64,000 nt of DNA from JANQNX01 sp040217095 (GTDB lineage Bacteria; Pseudomonadota; Gammaproteobacteria; Eutrophobiales; Eutrophobiaceae), in NCBI GenBank assembly GCA_965229565.1, contig OZ245888.1, forward strand, positions 2,170,001-2,234,000, in the 5' to 3' direction. Every line of letters starts with the position of its first letter. Within the stretch, counting starts at the first letter, position 1. Made by a program: the position numbers and the translations under genes. Below are positions 52,749 to 61,541 of the stretch, piece by piece. The notes below the pieces were generated by a model, which saw only the letters and a program-made list of their open reading frames with translations, was not told the DNA's origin and did no database searches.

Positions 52749-53762
52749 ATGAAGGCGTATCAAGTTAAAACCGACGAAGGTTTTCAGGCTATAGAATGTG
52801 TTGAATTGCCCGACTTAAAACCGGCAGATGACGAAATTCTGGTAAAAATGAAAGCTTGCTCGCTAAATTACCGTGACCTGTTAATACCCCTGGGCGGTTA
52901 CCCGAGAAACGAGACACGGCCTGTCGTGCCATTGTCAGATGGTGCGGGTGAAATTGTCGAAACGGGAAAGTCCGTAAAGGGATTCAAACCGGGGCAACGT
53001 GTCATGGGTAATTTCTTCCAGGACTGGGTTAAAGGCCCCGTCGATGAAACCGGACTTTGGTCCGCACTGGGAGGGGGCATTGACGGCACACTGGCTGAAT
53101 ATTTCCTGTTAAAGGCGCATGGGACATTGGCTATACCTGACTACCTGTCTTATTCCGAAGCAGCCACCCTGCCCTGTGCGGCAGTCACCGCATGGCATGC
53201 GCTTGTCGAGTTAGGGAATATCAATAAAGATCAGACAATCCTCTTGCTGGGTACCGGCGGCGTCTCCATTTTTGCCCTGCAAATAGCCAAGGCAAAGGGT
53301 GCCAAAGTCATCATTACCTCTTCCAGCGATGAAAAGCTGGCACGTGCCAGAAAAATGGGCGCCGATCACACGGTTAACTACGTCACACACCCGGACTGGG
53401 AAGTACAGGTGATGAAGATCACCGATAACCAGGGTGTTGATAATGTCCTCGAGGTAGGAGGCCCGGGCACGTTTGAAAAATCGATAGCTTCCACCAAGGT
53501 GTACGGTGTTATTTCCCTGATAGGAATCCTCTCAGGCCTTGAAGGCGCCGCATTTAACCTGGGCGTAGCACTGAACCTGCTCAAGATTCACGGTATTTAT
53601 GTGGGAAGCGTAGAGATGTTCCAGGCTATGGTCGACTTTATGTCGAAAAATGATATTCATCCCGTCGTGGATATTGAGTACGAGTTTCAAGATGCATTAA
53701 AGGCGTATCAACATCTCTCTGACGCAAAACACTTTGGCAAGGTTGTCATCAAAGGCACATGA
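52749..53762 (+). CDS. Zinc-independent MDR oxidoreductase (quinone oxidoreductase-like)
   Basis: 337 residues of the medium-chain dehydrogenase superfamily. The N-terminal GroES-like domain lacks the GHE zinc site of classical alcohol dehydrogenases (it reads LSDGAGEIVETG). The Rossmann fold has LGTGGVSIFALQIAKAKGAKVI. NAD(P)H-dependent reduction or oxidation of a ketone, enone or aldehyde is expected. Cotranscribed with thiC and GST; its place in the regulon suggests action on a carbonyl product of the quinoproteins. Confidence 0.88.
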   Translation: MKAYQVKTDEGFQAIECVELPDLKPADDEILVKMKACSLNYRDLLIPLGGYPRNETRPVVPLSDGAGEIVETGKSVKGFKPGQRVMGNFFQDWVKGPVDETGLWSALGGGIDGTLAEYFLLKAHGTLAIPDYLSYSEAATLPCAAVTAWHALVELGNINKDQTILLLGTGGVSIFALQIAKAKGAKVIITSSSDEKLARARKMGADHTVNYVTHPDWEVQVMKITDNQGVDNVLEVGGPGTFEKSIASTKVYGVISLIGILSGLEGAAFNLGVALNLLKIHGIYVGSVEMFQAMVDFMSKNDIHPVVDIEYEFQDALKAYQHLSDAKHFGKVVIKGT

Positions 53763-53785
53763 AATAACTGACACAGGATCACACT

Positions 53786-54436
53786 ATGATAAAACTGTAC
53801 GGGATTACCCCAAGCAATTACTACAGCTGCGTTAAAACAGCCCTTATTGAAAAGGATCTGCCGTTTGAAGAGGTGCTGCAACCGCCGGGACAGGAAGCAG
53901 AATTACTGCAATGCAGCCCTCTTGGCAAGGTGCCATATATCGAAACAGAAAATGGTTATCTATCTGAAACCAATGTCATCTATGATTTCCTGGAAGAACT
54001 AAAACCTGAACCGGATCTGTATCCAGATGACCTGTTTGAAAAGGCCCGAACCAGGGAACTGACAAGAATCGTTGAACTGTACCTGGATACGCCAGCAAGA
54101 AGACATCTGGGTAAATGCGTGTTCGGCGAACCATTAAACCAGACAGCGTTTGATGAGGTGCGACCATTAGTTGAAAAAGGCCTCAACGCATTTACCAACA
54201 GGGCAAAGCTTGCACCATATGCAATGGGAGAAAAATTTACCTTTGCGGATATCGCCAGTTTTTTTCACATAGGCTTTGCCAATTTTCATATGATGGATAT
54301 CTATGATTGGGATATCACCCAATCACACCCTGAAATCGGAAAATACATGGATTTCATTGGTAAACGTGCCTCCATTGCCTCAGTCAGGACAACAATGGAG
54401 TCATCTTTAAGGGAGTTAATTAAAAGCCTGCAATAA
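53786..54436 (+). CDS. Glutathione S-transferase family protein
   Basis: 216 residues. N-terminal thioredoxin-like domain (KLYGITPSNYYSCVKTALIEKDLPFEEV, cis-Pro in GKVPYIET, then ETNVIYDFLE) and helical C-terminal domain. Cytosolic. It could conjugate a reactive aldehyde or epoxide or act in isomerisation. A short hairpin TTCCTG/CAGGAA at 54522-54537 downstream may end the transcript weakly. Confidence 0.88.
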   Translation: MIKLYGITPSNYYSCVKTALIEKDLPFEEVLQPPGQEAELLQCSPLGKVPYIETENGYLSETNVIYDFLEELKPEPDLYPDDLFEKARTRELTRIVELYLDTPARRHLGKCVFGEPLNQTAFDEVRPLVEKGLNAFTNRAKLAPYAMGEKFTFADIASFFHIGFANFHMMDIYDWDITQSHPEIGKYMDFIGKRASIASVRTTMESSLRELIKSLQ

Positions 54437-54587
54437 AGTAAAACTTCACCTGACTGTAAATGCATTAATAAATCTATCTAAATGAGATATTAATCCAGAG
54501 CGATTTCACTTCTGCTGATGTTTTCCTGTTATCAGGAACCAACATGTACAGTTTGAATGATTACAGGCGTGTTCGTATGTAGAAAAA

Positions 54588-54603
54588 TGTTACATCTGTA
54601 TCA
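54588..54603. promoter_or_regulatory. Activator palindrome, SDR-lipA-thiSG-lpd operon
   Basis: TGTTACA-TC-TGTATCA, 103 bases upstream of the -24 element. Confidence 0.7.
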
Positions 54604-54705
54604 TTTTCTCACTGGCTATCCGGCAGCACCAATCTACGCTCTTTTATTCCATTTATTTTTCCATAGTAATCAATGACTTTTGACAGACTATTTAATGTTG
54701 GTTAA

Positions 54706-54720
54706 TGGCATGTGAATTGC
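54706..54720 (+). promoter_or_regulatory. Predicted sigma-54 promoter, SDR-lipA-thiSG-lpd operon
   Basis: TGGCATGTGAATTGC with correct spacing. The leader to the SDR start is about 210 bases and carries a weak hairpin GCAATAAA/TTTATTGC but no riboswitch that I recognise. Confidence 0.78.
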
Positions 54721-54940
54721 TGAAACAATTACTGATGTATTTGAATGAATTCATAGTAAATACAAGCGGTACCACAGCATATGAAAAAAATATACGGGGT
54801 ACTGTTTCTAAAATAGTTACTTGAACAAGCCAGGCTAATCTATCGCAATAAAACCTGAACTTTATTGCTAACTGATCAGCTTTATATTGGCCAGTCAGTA
54901 TAAACACATAATTAAATAACAAAGATATTTTTCAACTTGT

Positions 54941-55732
54941 ATGGATCTCTTGCTTAACAATAAAACAGCCCTCATTACCGGCAGTACTGCAGGAATAGGT
55001 TTTGCCATTGCCGAATCACTGGGACGTGAAGGAAGCAATGTCATTATTACCGGTCGCAAGCAAGAGTCTATCAATAAGGCCGTTGAACAGATAAAAAAAT
55101 GTGCCAAATCCAATGTAACAGGTTTCTGCGGTGACTTATCCAATCCGGATGTCGTTGACACACTTGCTACTGAATATCCTGATGTTGATATATTGGTGAA
55201 TAACCTTGGCATTTTTGAGCCTGTTCCATTTGAAGAAATTAGCGACGACGATTGGTTGAGAATGTTTAATGTCAATGTGCTAAGCGGAATAATGATGTGC
55301 AAAAAATATATTCCACATATGAAACAAAATGACTGGGGACGCATTATTTTTATCTCCAGTGAGAGCGGCGTGCAGATCCCGGCAGAGATGATTCATTACG
55401 GCATGACCAAGGCCGCACAGATCGCTATTTCCCGTGGGCTGGCAGAATCATTAGCTGGAACAGGAATTACAGTGAATAGTGTGTTGCCAGGACCTACCCG
55501 ATCGCGCGGCGTCCTGGATTTTGTAAACGAACTGGCTGACAAGGCAGGACAATCCTTTGAAGAGTTTGAAGAAGCTTTTTTTACAGATGTCCGGCCTACA
55601 TCATTAATTAAACGATTTGCGACACCGGAAGAAGTCGCTTCTCTTGTCACCTATGTGTCCAGTCCATTGTCATCAGCCACGACGGGCGCTGCGCTCAGGG
55701 TGGATGGTGGCGTAATCAAGAGTGCATATTGA
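54941..55732 (+). CDS. Short-chain dehydrogenase/reductase
   Basis: 263 residues, classical SDR: cofactor motif TGSTAGIGFAIAESLG, NNLG, and catalytic Ser and YGMTK (Tyr-x3-Lys). Ends with the usual SSATTGAALRVDGG. Oxidises or reduces a hydroxyl/carbonyl pair with NAD(P). First gene of the operon; a diol or ketol (2,3-butanediol/acetoin type) substrate fits the context but is not proven. No good ribosome site precedes the ATG. Confidence 0.9.
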   Translation: MDLLLNNKTALITGSTAGIGFAIAESLGREGSNVIITGRKQESINKAVEQIKKCAKSNVTGFCGDLSNPDVVDTLATEYPDVDILVNNLGIFEPVPFEEISDDDWLRMFNVNVLSGIMMCKKYIPHMKQNDWGRIIFISSESGVQIPAEMIHYGMTKAAQIAISRGLAESLAGTGITVNSVLPGPTRSRGVLDFVNELADKAGQSFEEFEEAFFTDVRPTSLIKRFATPEEVASLVTYVSSPLSSATTGAALRVDGGVIKSAY

Positions 55733-55737
55733 ATATT

Positions 55738-56676
55738 ATGAAGCAATACGGGATCAAGAAACGCGGCATTGATAAAATAAGGATCAAGGTAGAAACAACA
55801 ATGCCCTCATCCAGTCTTAAGAAGCCTGACTGGATAAAGGTAAAACACCTGGATGCCGATGCGGTAACCCAGCTTAAGGACCGGCTCCGAAATAACAAGC
55901 TGCATACCGTCTGTGAAGAAGCTTTTTGCCCAAACATAGGTGAATGTTTTTCCAATGGCACCGCGACCTTCATGGTACTCGGTGACATCTGTACCCGGCG
56001 TTGCGCATTCTGTGATGTGGCACATGGCAGACCGTTAATGCCGGATCCTTCAGAGCCGGAAAGACTGGCTGAAAGTGTAAAAGCAATGGGGCTGAAATAT
56101 GTTGTCATAACCTCTGTTGACAGGGACGACCTGGAAGACGGTGGCAGCAAACACTTCGTGAAATGTATAAACGCTATAAGACAACTTGAAAGCAATGTTC
56201 TTGTAGAGATCCTTGTGCCAGATTTCAGAAAGTGCCTGCCTGTTGCCCTTGAACATCTTTCCGGTGAGATACCTGATGTATTTAATCACAATATCGAAAC
56301 GGTACCGCGACTGTACAAAACTGTAAGACCGGGTTCGGATTATCACCATTCTCTTAAATTGCTAAGTGATTTTAAAAAAATCAACCCGGAAATCCCGACC
56401 AAATCCGGCATCATGCTGGGTCTCGGCGAGAATAAAGAAGAAGTTGTAGCCGTATTACACGACCTGAAAGCACATGGTGTCGACCTGGTTACGATCGGGC
56501 AATATTTGCAGCCGGGTAAACATCATCACCCGGTTATGCGCTATGTGTCGCCTCATGAATTTGATGATCTAAGGGATATAGCAATTGATATCGGTATAAG
56601 AGATGTAGCTGCAGGCCCACTGGTTCGTTCGTCCTACCACGCTGACAAGCAGGCCAAAAATATCTTGCATTCCTGA
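55738..56676 (+). CDS. lipA: Lipoyl synthase
   Basis: About 312 residues from the ATG at 55738, just after the SDR stop (an in-frame TTG at 55729 is less likely). Both iron-sulfur sites are present: the auxiliary cluster CEEAFCPNIGEC and the radical-SAM CTRRCAFC. It inserts sulfur into octanoyl groups on lipoyl domains, here presumably on AcoC. lipB is not next to it, which is atypical for a housekeeping lipA, so this may be a second, pathway-dedicated copy. Confidence 0.95.
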   Translation: MKQYGIKKRGIDKIRIKVETTMPSSSLKKPDWIKVKHLDADAVTQLKDRLRNNKLHTVCEEAFCPNIGECFSNGTATFMVLGDICTRRCAFCDVAHGRPLMPDPSEPERLAESVKAMGLKYVVITSVDRDDLEDGGSKHFVKCINAIRQLESNVLVEILVPDFRKCLPVALEHLSGEIPDVFNHNIETVPRLYKTVRPGSDYHHSLKLLSDFKKINPEIPTKSGIMLGLGENKEEVVAVLHDLKAHGVDLVTIGQYLQPGKHHHPVMRYVSPHEFDDLRDIAIDIGIRDVAAGPLVRSSYHADKQAKNILHS

Positions 56677-56685
56677 GATAAGAAA

Positions 56686-56895
56686 ATGACAAATATGAAA
56701 ATCACGGTGAACGGAGAAGAGAAATTCGTCAAGGATCATATTTCAGTCAATGAATTGATTGAAAACCTGGATTTGAAACAAACTAAATTCGCTGTTGATA
56801 TCAATGGCGAAATCATACACAGAAGTGAGTATGACAATTATCAAATACAACGATATGACAATATCGAAATTGTCGTCGCTGTAGGCGGTGGCTAG
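56686..56895 (+). CDS. thiS: Sulfur carrier protein ThiS
   Basis: 69 residues, ubiquitin-like, ending in the required Gly-Gly (AVGGG). VNGEEKFV and DINGEIIHRSEY fit ThiS. It carries thiocarboxylate sulfur to ThiG. 9 bases after lipA. Confidence 0.93.
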   Translation: MTNMKITVNGEEKFVKDHISVNELIENLDLKQTKFAVDINGEIIHRSEYDNYQIQRYDNIEIVVAVGGG

Positions 56896-56912
56896 ATTTT
56901 AGGGAGAAGTAC

Positions 56913-57710
56913 ATGGGGATTATTGATGAGCCTCTAATCATTGATGGAAAAAAATATAATTCCAGGCTATTGGTTGGGACAGGCAAATACAGGGATATGG
57001 ATCAAACTCGTGACGCAATTGAGGCCAGTGGTGCCGAGATAGTCACTGTTGCAATCAGACGTACAAATATCGGCCAAAATGCAGATGAGCCGAACCTTCT
57101 GGATGTGATTAGCCCGGATGAGTACACCATCCTGCCCAATACTGCTGGCTGTTATTCGGCCGAAGATGCGGTCAGAACATTAAGACTTGCCAGAGATCTG
57201 CTTGATGGTCATTCGCTGGTAAAACTTGAAGTACTGGGCGATCCGGATACGTTATACCCAAATGTCAATGAAACGCTTAAGGCCGCCGAAATGCTTGTAA
57301 AAGAAGATTTCAAAGTCATGGCTTATACATCGGATGATCCGGTAGCGGCAAACGAACTCGAGATGCTCGGCTGCGTTGCAGTCATGCCTTTGGCATCCCT
57401 GATAGGTTCCGGTATGGGAATCATCAATCCATGGAACCTGAAGATTATTATTAATAATGCAAATGTTCCAATCATAGTCGATGCTGGCGTAGGTACGGCC
57501 AGTGATGCCGCGATAGCGATGGAGCTGGGTTGTGCAGGTGTATTAACCAACACGGCAATTGCCAAAGCCAAAGATCCCGTATTGATGGCAATGGCTATGA
57601 AATACGCTATACGTGCCGGATTTATGGCCTACGCAGCCGGGAGGATGCCGCAAATGCCTTACCAGGCCAATGCCAGTTCACCGAATATCGGTATGATTTC
57701 AGGTTCTTAA
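56913..57710 (+). CDS. thiG: Thiazole synthase ThiG
   Basis: 265 residues. TIM-barrel enzyme that makes the thiamine thiazole. The Schiff-base lysine segment LVKLEVLGDPDTLYPN, the phosphate loop GSGMGIINP and DAGVGTASDAAIAMELGCAGVLTNTAIAKA are all present. Good ribosome site (AGGGAGAA). Needs dehydroglycine from ThiO (12498-13577) and sulfur via ThiS. Confidence 0.97.
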   Translation: MGIIDEPLIIDGKKYNSRLLVGTGKYRDMDQTRDAIEASGAEIVTVAIRRTNIGQNADEPNLLDVISPDEYTILPNTAGCYSAEDAVRTLRLARDLLDGHSLVKLEVLGDPDTLYPNVNETLKAAEMLVKEDFKVMAYTSDDPVAANELEMLGCVAVMPLASLIGSGMGIINPWNLKIIINNANVPIIVDAGVGTASDAAIAMELGCAGVLTNTAIAKAKDPVLMAMAMKYAIRAGFMAYAAGRMPQMPYQANASSPNIGMISGS

Positions 57711-57729
57711 TCAAGAGGTAATAATTAAT

Positions 57730-59136
57730 ATGACTAATTATGATGTCGCTGTTATAGGTGCAGGCCCGGGTGGCTATGTAACAGCGATTCGATGCGCACA
57801 GCTCGGATTAAAAACAATTTGTATCGATAAATGGATTAACACACAAAACAAGGCATCTCTGGGAGGCACCTGTTTGAACGTGGGCTGTATTCCCTCCAAG
57901 GCCTTACTTGATTCATCTCACTTATACGAGGCCTGCAAGGAGGAAGCCGCCTCTCATGGAATTGGCATGACACCCGGAAAATTGGACGTTCCTGCCATGC
58001 TAGCCAGAAAGAATACAATCATTAGCCAGATGTCACAGGGCATTTCAGGCCTGTTCAAAAAAAACAAGGTCGATAGTCTGCTCGGGTCTGCAACGATCGT
58101 TGATAAAAACACGATAGAGGTCACGGCCGATGGAAACAAGGAAATTGTAAAGGCAGAAAAGATAGTTATTGCGACTGGATCCGTGCCAGCCCAAATCCCG
58201 GGGGCAACAATCGAGAAGAGTATCGTTGACAATGAGGGTGCCCTGGACTTTGAGGCCGTCCCTGGAGACCTGGGCATTATCGGTGCCGGCGTTATTGGAC
58301 TGGAACTTGGCAGTGTCTGGCGACGACTGGGAGCCAATGTCACCATCCTGGAAATGGTAGCTGATTTCCTGCCCGCTGTTGATAGAGAAATAGCAAAAGA
58401 AGCTTTGAAGATTTTCAAATACCAGGGGCTTGATATCAAGCTGGGAACGAAAGTAACCGACATCGAGAACGATGACGACTATGTCAGTGTCACTTATGAA
58501 GATCAATCCGGTGAAGATGAGCTTGAATTTGAAAAACTCATCGTTGCCGTGGGAAGAAAACCATTAACAGAAAATCTTGGGCTGGAAACAGTTGGCGTAG
58601 AACTTGATGACAGGGGCTACATCGTTGTGAACAAACAATGCCAGACGAGCGTCGACAATATTTATGCCATCGGTGATGTCACACGTGGCCCCATGTTGGC
58701 ACACAGGGCGTCTAAAGATGGCATTGTCGTCGCGGAAAACATTGCAGGCAAGAATAAATCCATCGATTATCAGAGTATTCCATGGGTCATTTATACCTGG
58801 CCGGAGATCGCCTGGGCAGGCGCAACAGAACAGGAACTCAAAGATAAGAGTATCAGTTATAAAAAAGGGAAATTCCCTTTCCTCGCCAACGGTCGTGCCC
58901 ATGCAATGAACTGTGCCAAGGGAATGATAAAGATCCTTTCATCGGAAGATGGCACCGTCCTGGGTGTCCATATTATTGGTCCAAATGCTTCTGAATTAAT
59001 CTCCGAGGGTGTTGCAGCGATAAGCAAGAAATTATCTTACACCGACATTATCGATGAAATTCATGCGCACCCTACTCTTACCGAAGCATTTCATGAAGCT
59101 GCTCTGGATATTGAAAATAGAACAATACATATCTAA
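57730..59136 (+). CDS. lpd: Dihydrolipoamide dehydrogenase (E3)
   Basis: 468 residues. FAD-binding GAGPGGYVTAIRCAQLG, redox disulfide GGTCLNVGCIPSK (near 45-50), NAD-binding GAGVIGLELGSVWRRLG and C-terminal active-site HAHPTLTEAFHEA. It reoxidises the lipoyl group of the AcoABC complex. Placed with lipA and thiSG rather than with acoABC, but under the same kind of promoter. Confidence 0.97.
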   Translation: MTNYDVAVIGAGPGGYVTAIRCAQLGLKTICIDKWINTQNKASLGGTCLNVGCIPSKALLDSSHLYEACKEEAASHGIGMTPGKLDVPAMLARKNTIISQMSQGISGLFKKNKVDSLLGSATIVDKNTIEVTADGNKEIVKAEKIVIATGSVPAQIPGATIEKSIVDNEGALDFEAVPGDLGIIGAGVIGLELGSVWRRLGANVTILEMVADFLPAVDREIAKEALKIFKYQGLDIKLGTKVTDIENDDDYVSVTYEDQSGEDELEFEKLIVAVGRKPLTENLGLETVGVELDDRGYIVVNKQCQTSVDNIYAIGDVTRGPMLAHRASKDGIVVAENIAGKNKSIDYQSIPWVIYTWPEIAWAGATEQELKDKSISYKKGKFPFLANGRAHAMNCAKGMIKILSSEDGTVLGVHIIGPNASELISEGVAAISKKLSYTDIIDEIHAHPTLTEAFHEAALDIENRTIHI

Positions 59137-59158
59137 CCATTTAACAAGGAACCTGATT

Positions 59159-60097
59159 ATGAAAATTAAACTATTATTTATCATCGCAATGGCATCAATT
59201 ATTTCTGCCTGTGACAAACCGGAACAACCACAGCAGCAGGCAACACAGACAACAACGCCGGAAGCCGTAGCCAATAAAGAAACACAAACTTTACCATCGC
59301 TTTCGCTTGCCTGGGAAACTGAAGGGTTTGGCAATCCGGAATCAGTTGTATTTGATGAAAAGCGAAATCATCTATATGTTTCCAACGTCATGGGCTCACC
59401 CGTTGAAAAGGATGGTAAAGGTACGATATCTATAGTCTCAATGGACGGTGACATCATCGAGGAAGCCTGGATCGTTGGTCTACACTCACCTAAAGGTCTA
59501 GCGTTGCATGAAGACACACTCTATGTAGCTGATGTCGATACTCTTGTTGAAATTGATATCAACACCAGGCTGATAACCAATTATTACCAGGCCGTAGATG
59601 CAGAGTTTCTCAACGATGTTACGGCCGGGAATAATGGCGTGATTTACGTTACTGACATGATGAAGAACCGTATCTATAGCCTGGAAAACGGCAGCCTGGA
59701 TATCTGGCTGGAATCAGCTGACCTGGAAACGCCAAATGGAATACTCGCAGAGTCCGGACGTTTGATCATTGGATCATGGGGCAACATGACTGACGGTTTT
59801 GCTACGGAAATTCCCGGACATCTCAAGGAGGTTGATCTGAACAGCAAGCAAATCTCCAGCCTGGGTGATGCAACACCGGTGGGCAACCTGGATGGCGTTG
59901 AAAGCGATGGCAATGGCAACTATTACGTAACGGACTGGATGGCAGGTAAACTGTATCTGATATCACCTTCCGGTAAGGCAACGCTATTACTTGAGCTTGG
60001 GCAGGGTACTGCTGATATTGACGTCATTTTAGGCAAGAACCTGTTATTCGTCCCCATGATGAACAATAACCAGCTACTGGCCTATCGCATTAATTAG
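59159..60097 (+). CDS. SMP-30/gluconolactonase-like lipoprotein
   Basis: 312 residues from the ATG at 59159. The lipobox SIISAC places it at a membrane, probably facing the periplasm. A beta-propeller with repeated short blades follows (NPESVVFDEKRNHLYVSNV, SPKGLALHEDTLYVADVDTLVEID, NLDGVESDGNGNYYVTDW), like SMP-30/LRE proteins. It may bind or hydrolyse a lactone. Last gene of the operon before the terminator at 60163. Confidence 0.85.
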   Translation: MKIKLLFIIAMASIISACDKPEQPQQQATQTTTPEAVANKETQTLPSLSLAWETEGFGNPESVVFDEKRNHLYVSNVMGSPVEKDGKGTISIVSMDGDIIEEAWIVGLHSPKGLALHEDTLYVADVDTLVEIDINTRLITNYYQAVDAEFLNDVTAGNNGVIYVTDMMKNRIYSLENGSLDIWLESADLETPNGILAESGRLIIGSWGNMTDGFATEIPGHLKEVDLNSKQISSLGDATPVGNLDGVESDGNGNYYVTDWMAGKLYLISPSGKATLLLELGQGTADIDVILGKNLLFVPMMNNNQLLAYRIN

Positions 60098-60105
60098 ATA
60101 CGAAG

Positions 60106-60924
60106 ATGGCTTTCAAACATCATACTTCGCTTTCTTACGAGTTCTTAACTTCGTCTTTCAGGAAGGCCGGACACTTTTGTCCGGCCTTTTTTATTTGTTC
60201 TATATTATTCATACACTCTGTTTATGCAAACGATATCGACAATCTCCGTTATCCCGAGAATGCCTGGGATGGACAGGTATTAAATAAACTGAATATAGGA
60301 CCGCGCTACCTGGATAAAAACCTGGAGTTTGATTTGCCACCACCTCCTGCCAATAGTAGCCAGGAGACACTGGATGAGTTGTCACTATTAAAAGAATATG
60401 CCCGCGAGGAGCGTACAGAGAGCCAGGTGCAAAAAATCCATATTGAGGCGGCGCATGGTAAATTTTCTGAAATTTATCTTAATGAAGGCCCTTTTGATCC
60501 AGCACTACAGGATGCCAGTTATCACATACTGGATTTTGCAGACAAGGAAATCATTTATTTTATCGTGCATTATAAAAAGCGTTTTTCACGCCCACGGCCC
60601 TCTCAACTTTTGCCCGAGCTGGAACTGGTAGTGCCAAACCCCGGACATGCCGCTTATCCATCCGGACATGCAACACAATCCATGGTGTTTTCCATGATAC
60701 TGGGTCTGATCGATCCTGCTCGTAAAACTTTTTATATCGATTATGCAAAGGACATCGCTAAAAGGCGTGAAATTGCTGGCGTGCATTATCTCAGTGACAG
60801 TCTTTGTGGACAATTACTGGCAAGCAAACTCATGGATGAACTGTTGAAAGTTAACGAGTTTGAAGAACTACTTGAAGAAGCCAGACAACGTTTCATGCAG
60901 AACAAAACCGACTCTCTGACATGA
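60106..60924 (+). CDS. PAP2-family acid phosphatase, exported
   Basis: 272 residues. Phosphatase signatures: KKRFSRPRP, AYPSGHATQ and RREIAGVHYLSD (the KX6RP, PSGH and RX5HX3D motifs). A signal peptide ends HSVYA|NDID. The only in-frame ATG, at 60106, makes the signal peptide unusually long, and the operon terminator (60163-60192) falls inside this coding part. Periplasmic removal of phosphate from a small molecule or lipid is expected. Confidence 0.8.
   Translation: MAFKHHTSLSYEFLTSSFRKAGHFCPAFFICSILFIHSVYANDIDNLRYPENAWDGQVLNKLNIGPRYLDKNLEFDLPPPPANSSQETLDELSLLKEYAREERTESQVQKIHIEAAHGKFSEIYLNEGPFDPALQDASYHILDFADKEIIYFIVHYKKRFSRPRPSQLLPELELVVPNPGHAAYPSGHATQSMVFSMILGLIDPARKTFYIDYAKDIAKRREIAGVHYLSDSLCGQLLASKLMDELLKVNEFEELLEEARQRFMQNKTDSLT
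60163..60192 (+). terminator. Strong terminator inside the PAP2 signal-peptide region
   Basis: AAGGCCGGAC/GTCCGGCCTT 10-bp stem with loop ACTTTT followed by TTTTTT. It is 66 bases after the SMP-30 gene stop. Confidence 0.82.
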
Positions 60925-60962
60925 CAGCCCATAGATATAGGTAAAACCATAGGAGAAATTGA

Positions 60963-61541
60963 ATGATGACTAACAAAGCAATGTCCCGCAGGATGTTTCT
61001 CAAATATGGAAGCTATCTTTCTGCAACAAGCAAGTTTCTACTCACAGGCTCAGCCGGCTTCCTACATCTCGCTTCCGCTTCTGCAGCAGATAGTAACGCC
61101 CTGGATAATAGTGACTTTAAACTTCTCTTACATATCGTGAAAACAATGTATCCGCACGATAAGTTAGATGATATTCACTATCACGGTATCGTCGTTAAAC
61201 TCCTTGAGGAATCGGCCTCGGACGAGAATACTCACAAAACCATACAGTTCGGAATATTCAGTCTTAATGATTTTGTAGCAAAAAACATGTTTAAAAGCAC
61301 ATGGTCAGACTTGCCTCCTGAAGAACAAGTAAAGGCGCTGGAAAAGATTTCTGAAACAGAATTCTTTTCGAAACTGAAACAAACAACTATCACCACGCTA
61401 TATGACAACCACCAGGTATGGGAAATCTTTGGCTACGAAGGTGAAGCATTCAGCCAGGGAGGATATCTTTTCCGTGGTTTTGACGACCTTGACTGGCTAC
61501 CCCAGCCACCACCGGAAGCCAGTCCGAAGGCTGAAGGGTGA
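60963..61541 (+). CDS. Tat-exported gluconate 2-dehydrogenase subunit 3-like protein
   Basis: 192 residues. Twin-arginine signal SRRMFLKYGSYLSA, then a helical domain of the gluconate 2-dehydrogenase subunit 3 type. Such subunits escort GMC flavoproteins through the Tat system. It overlaps the downstream GMC gene by 4 bases. AGGAGAAA ribosome site. Confidence 0.85.
   Translation: MMTNKAMSRRMFLKYGSYLSATSKFLLTGSAGFLHLASASAADSNALDNSDFKLLLHIVKTMYPHDKLDDIHYHGIVVKLLEESASDENTHKTIQFGIFSLNDFVAKNMFKSTWSDLPPEEQVKALEKISETEFFSKLKQTTITTLYDNHQVWEIFGYEGEAFSQGGYLFRGFDDLDWLPQPPPEASPKAEG

Noticed and set aside
54735..54824. 29-codon open frame in the leader of the SDR-lipA operon, first taken for a PqqA-like peptide
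   Set aside because: It lacks the Glu-x3-Tyr pair of PqqA and has no ribosome site.
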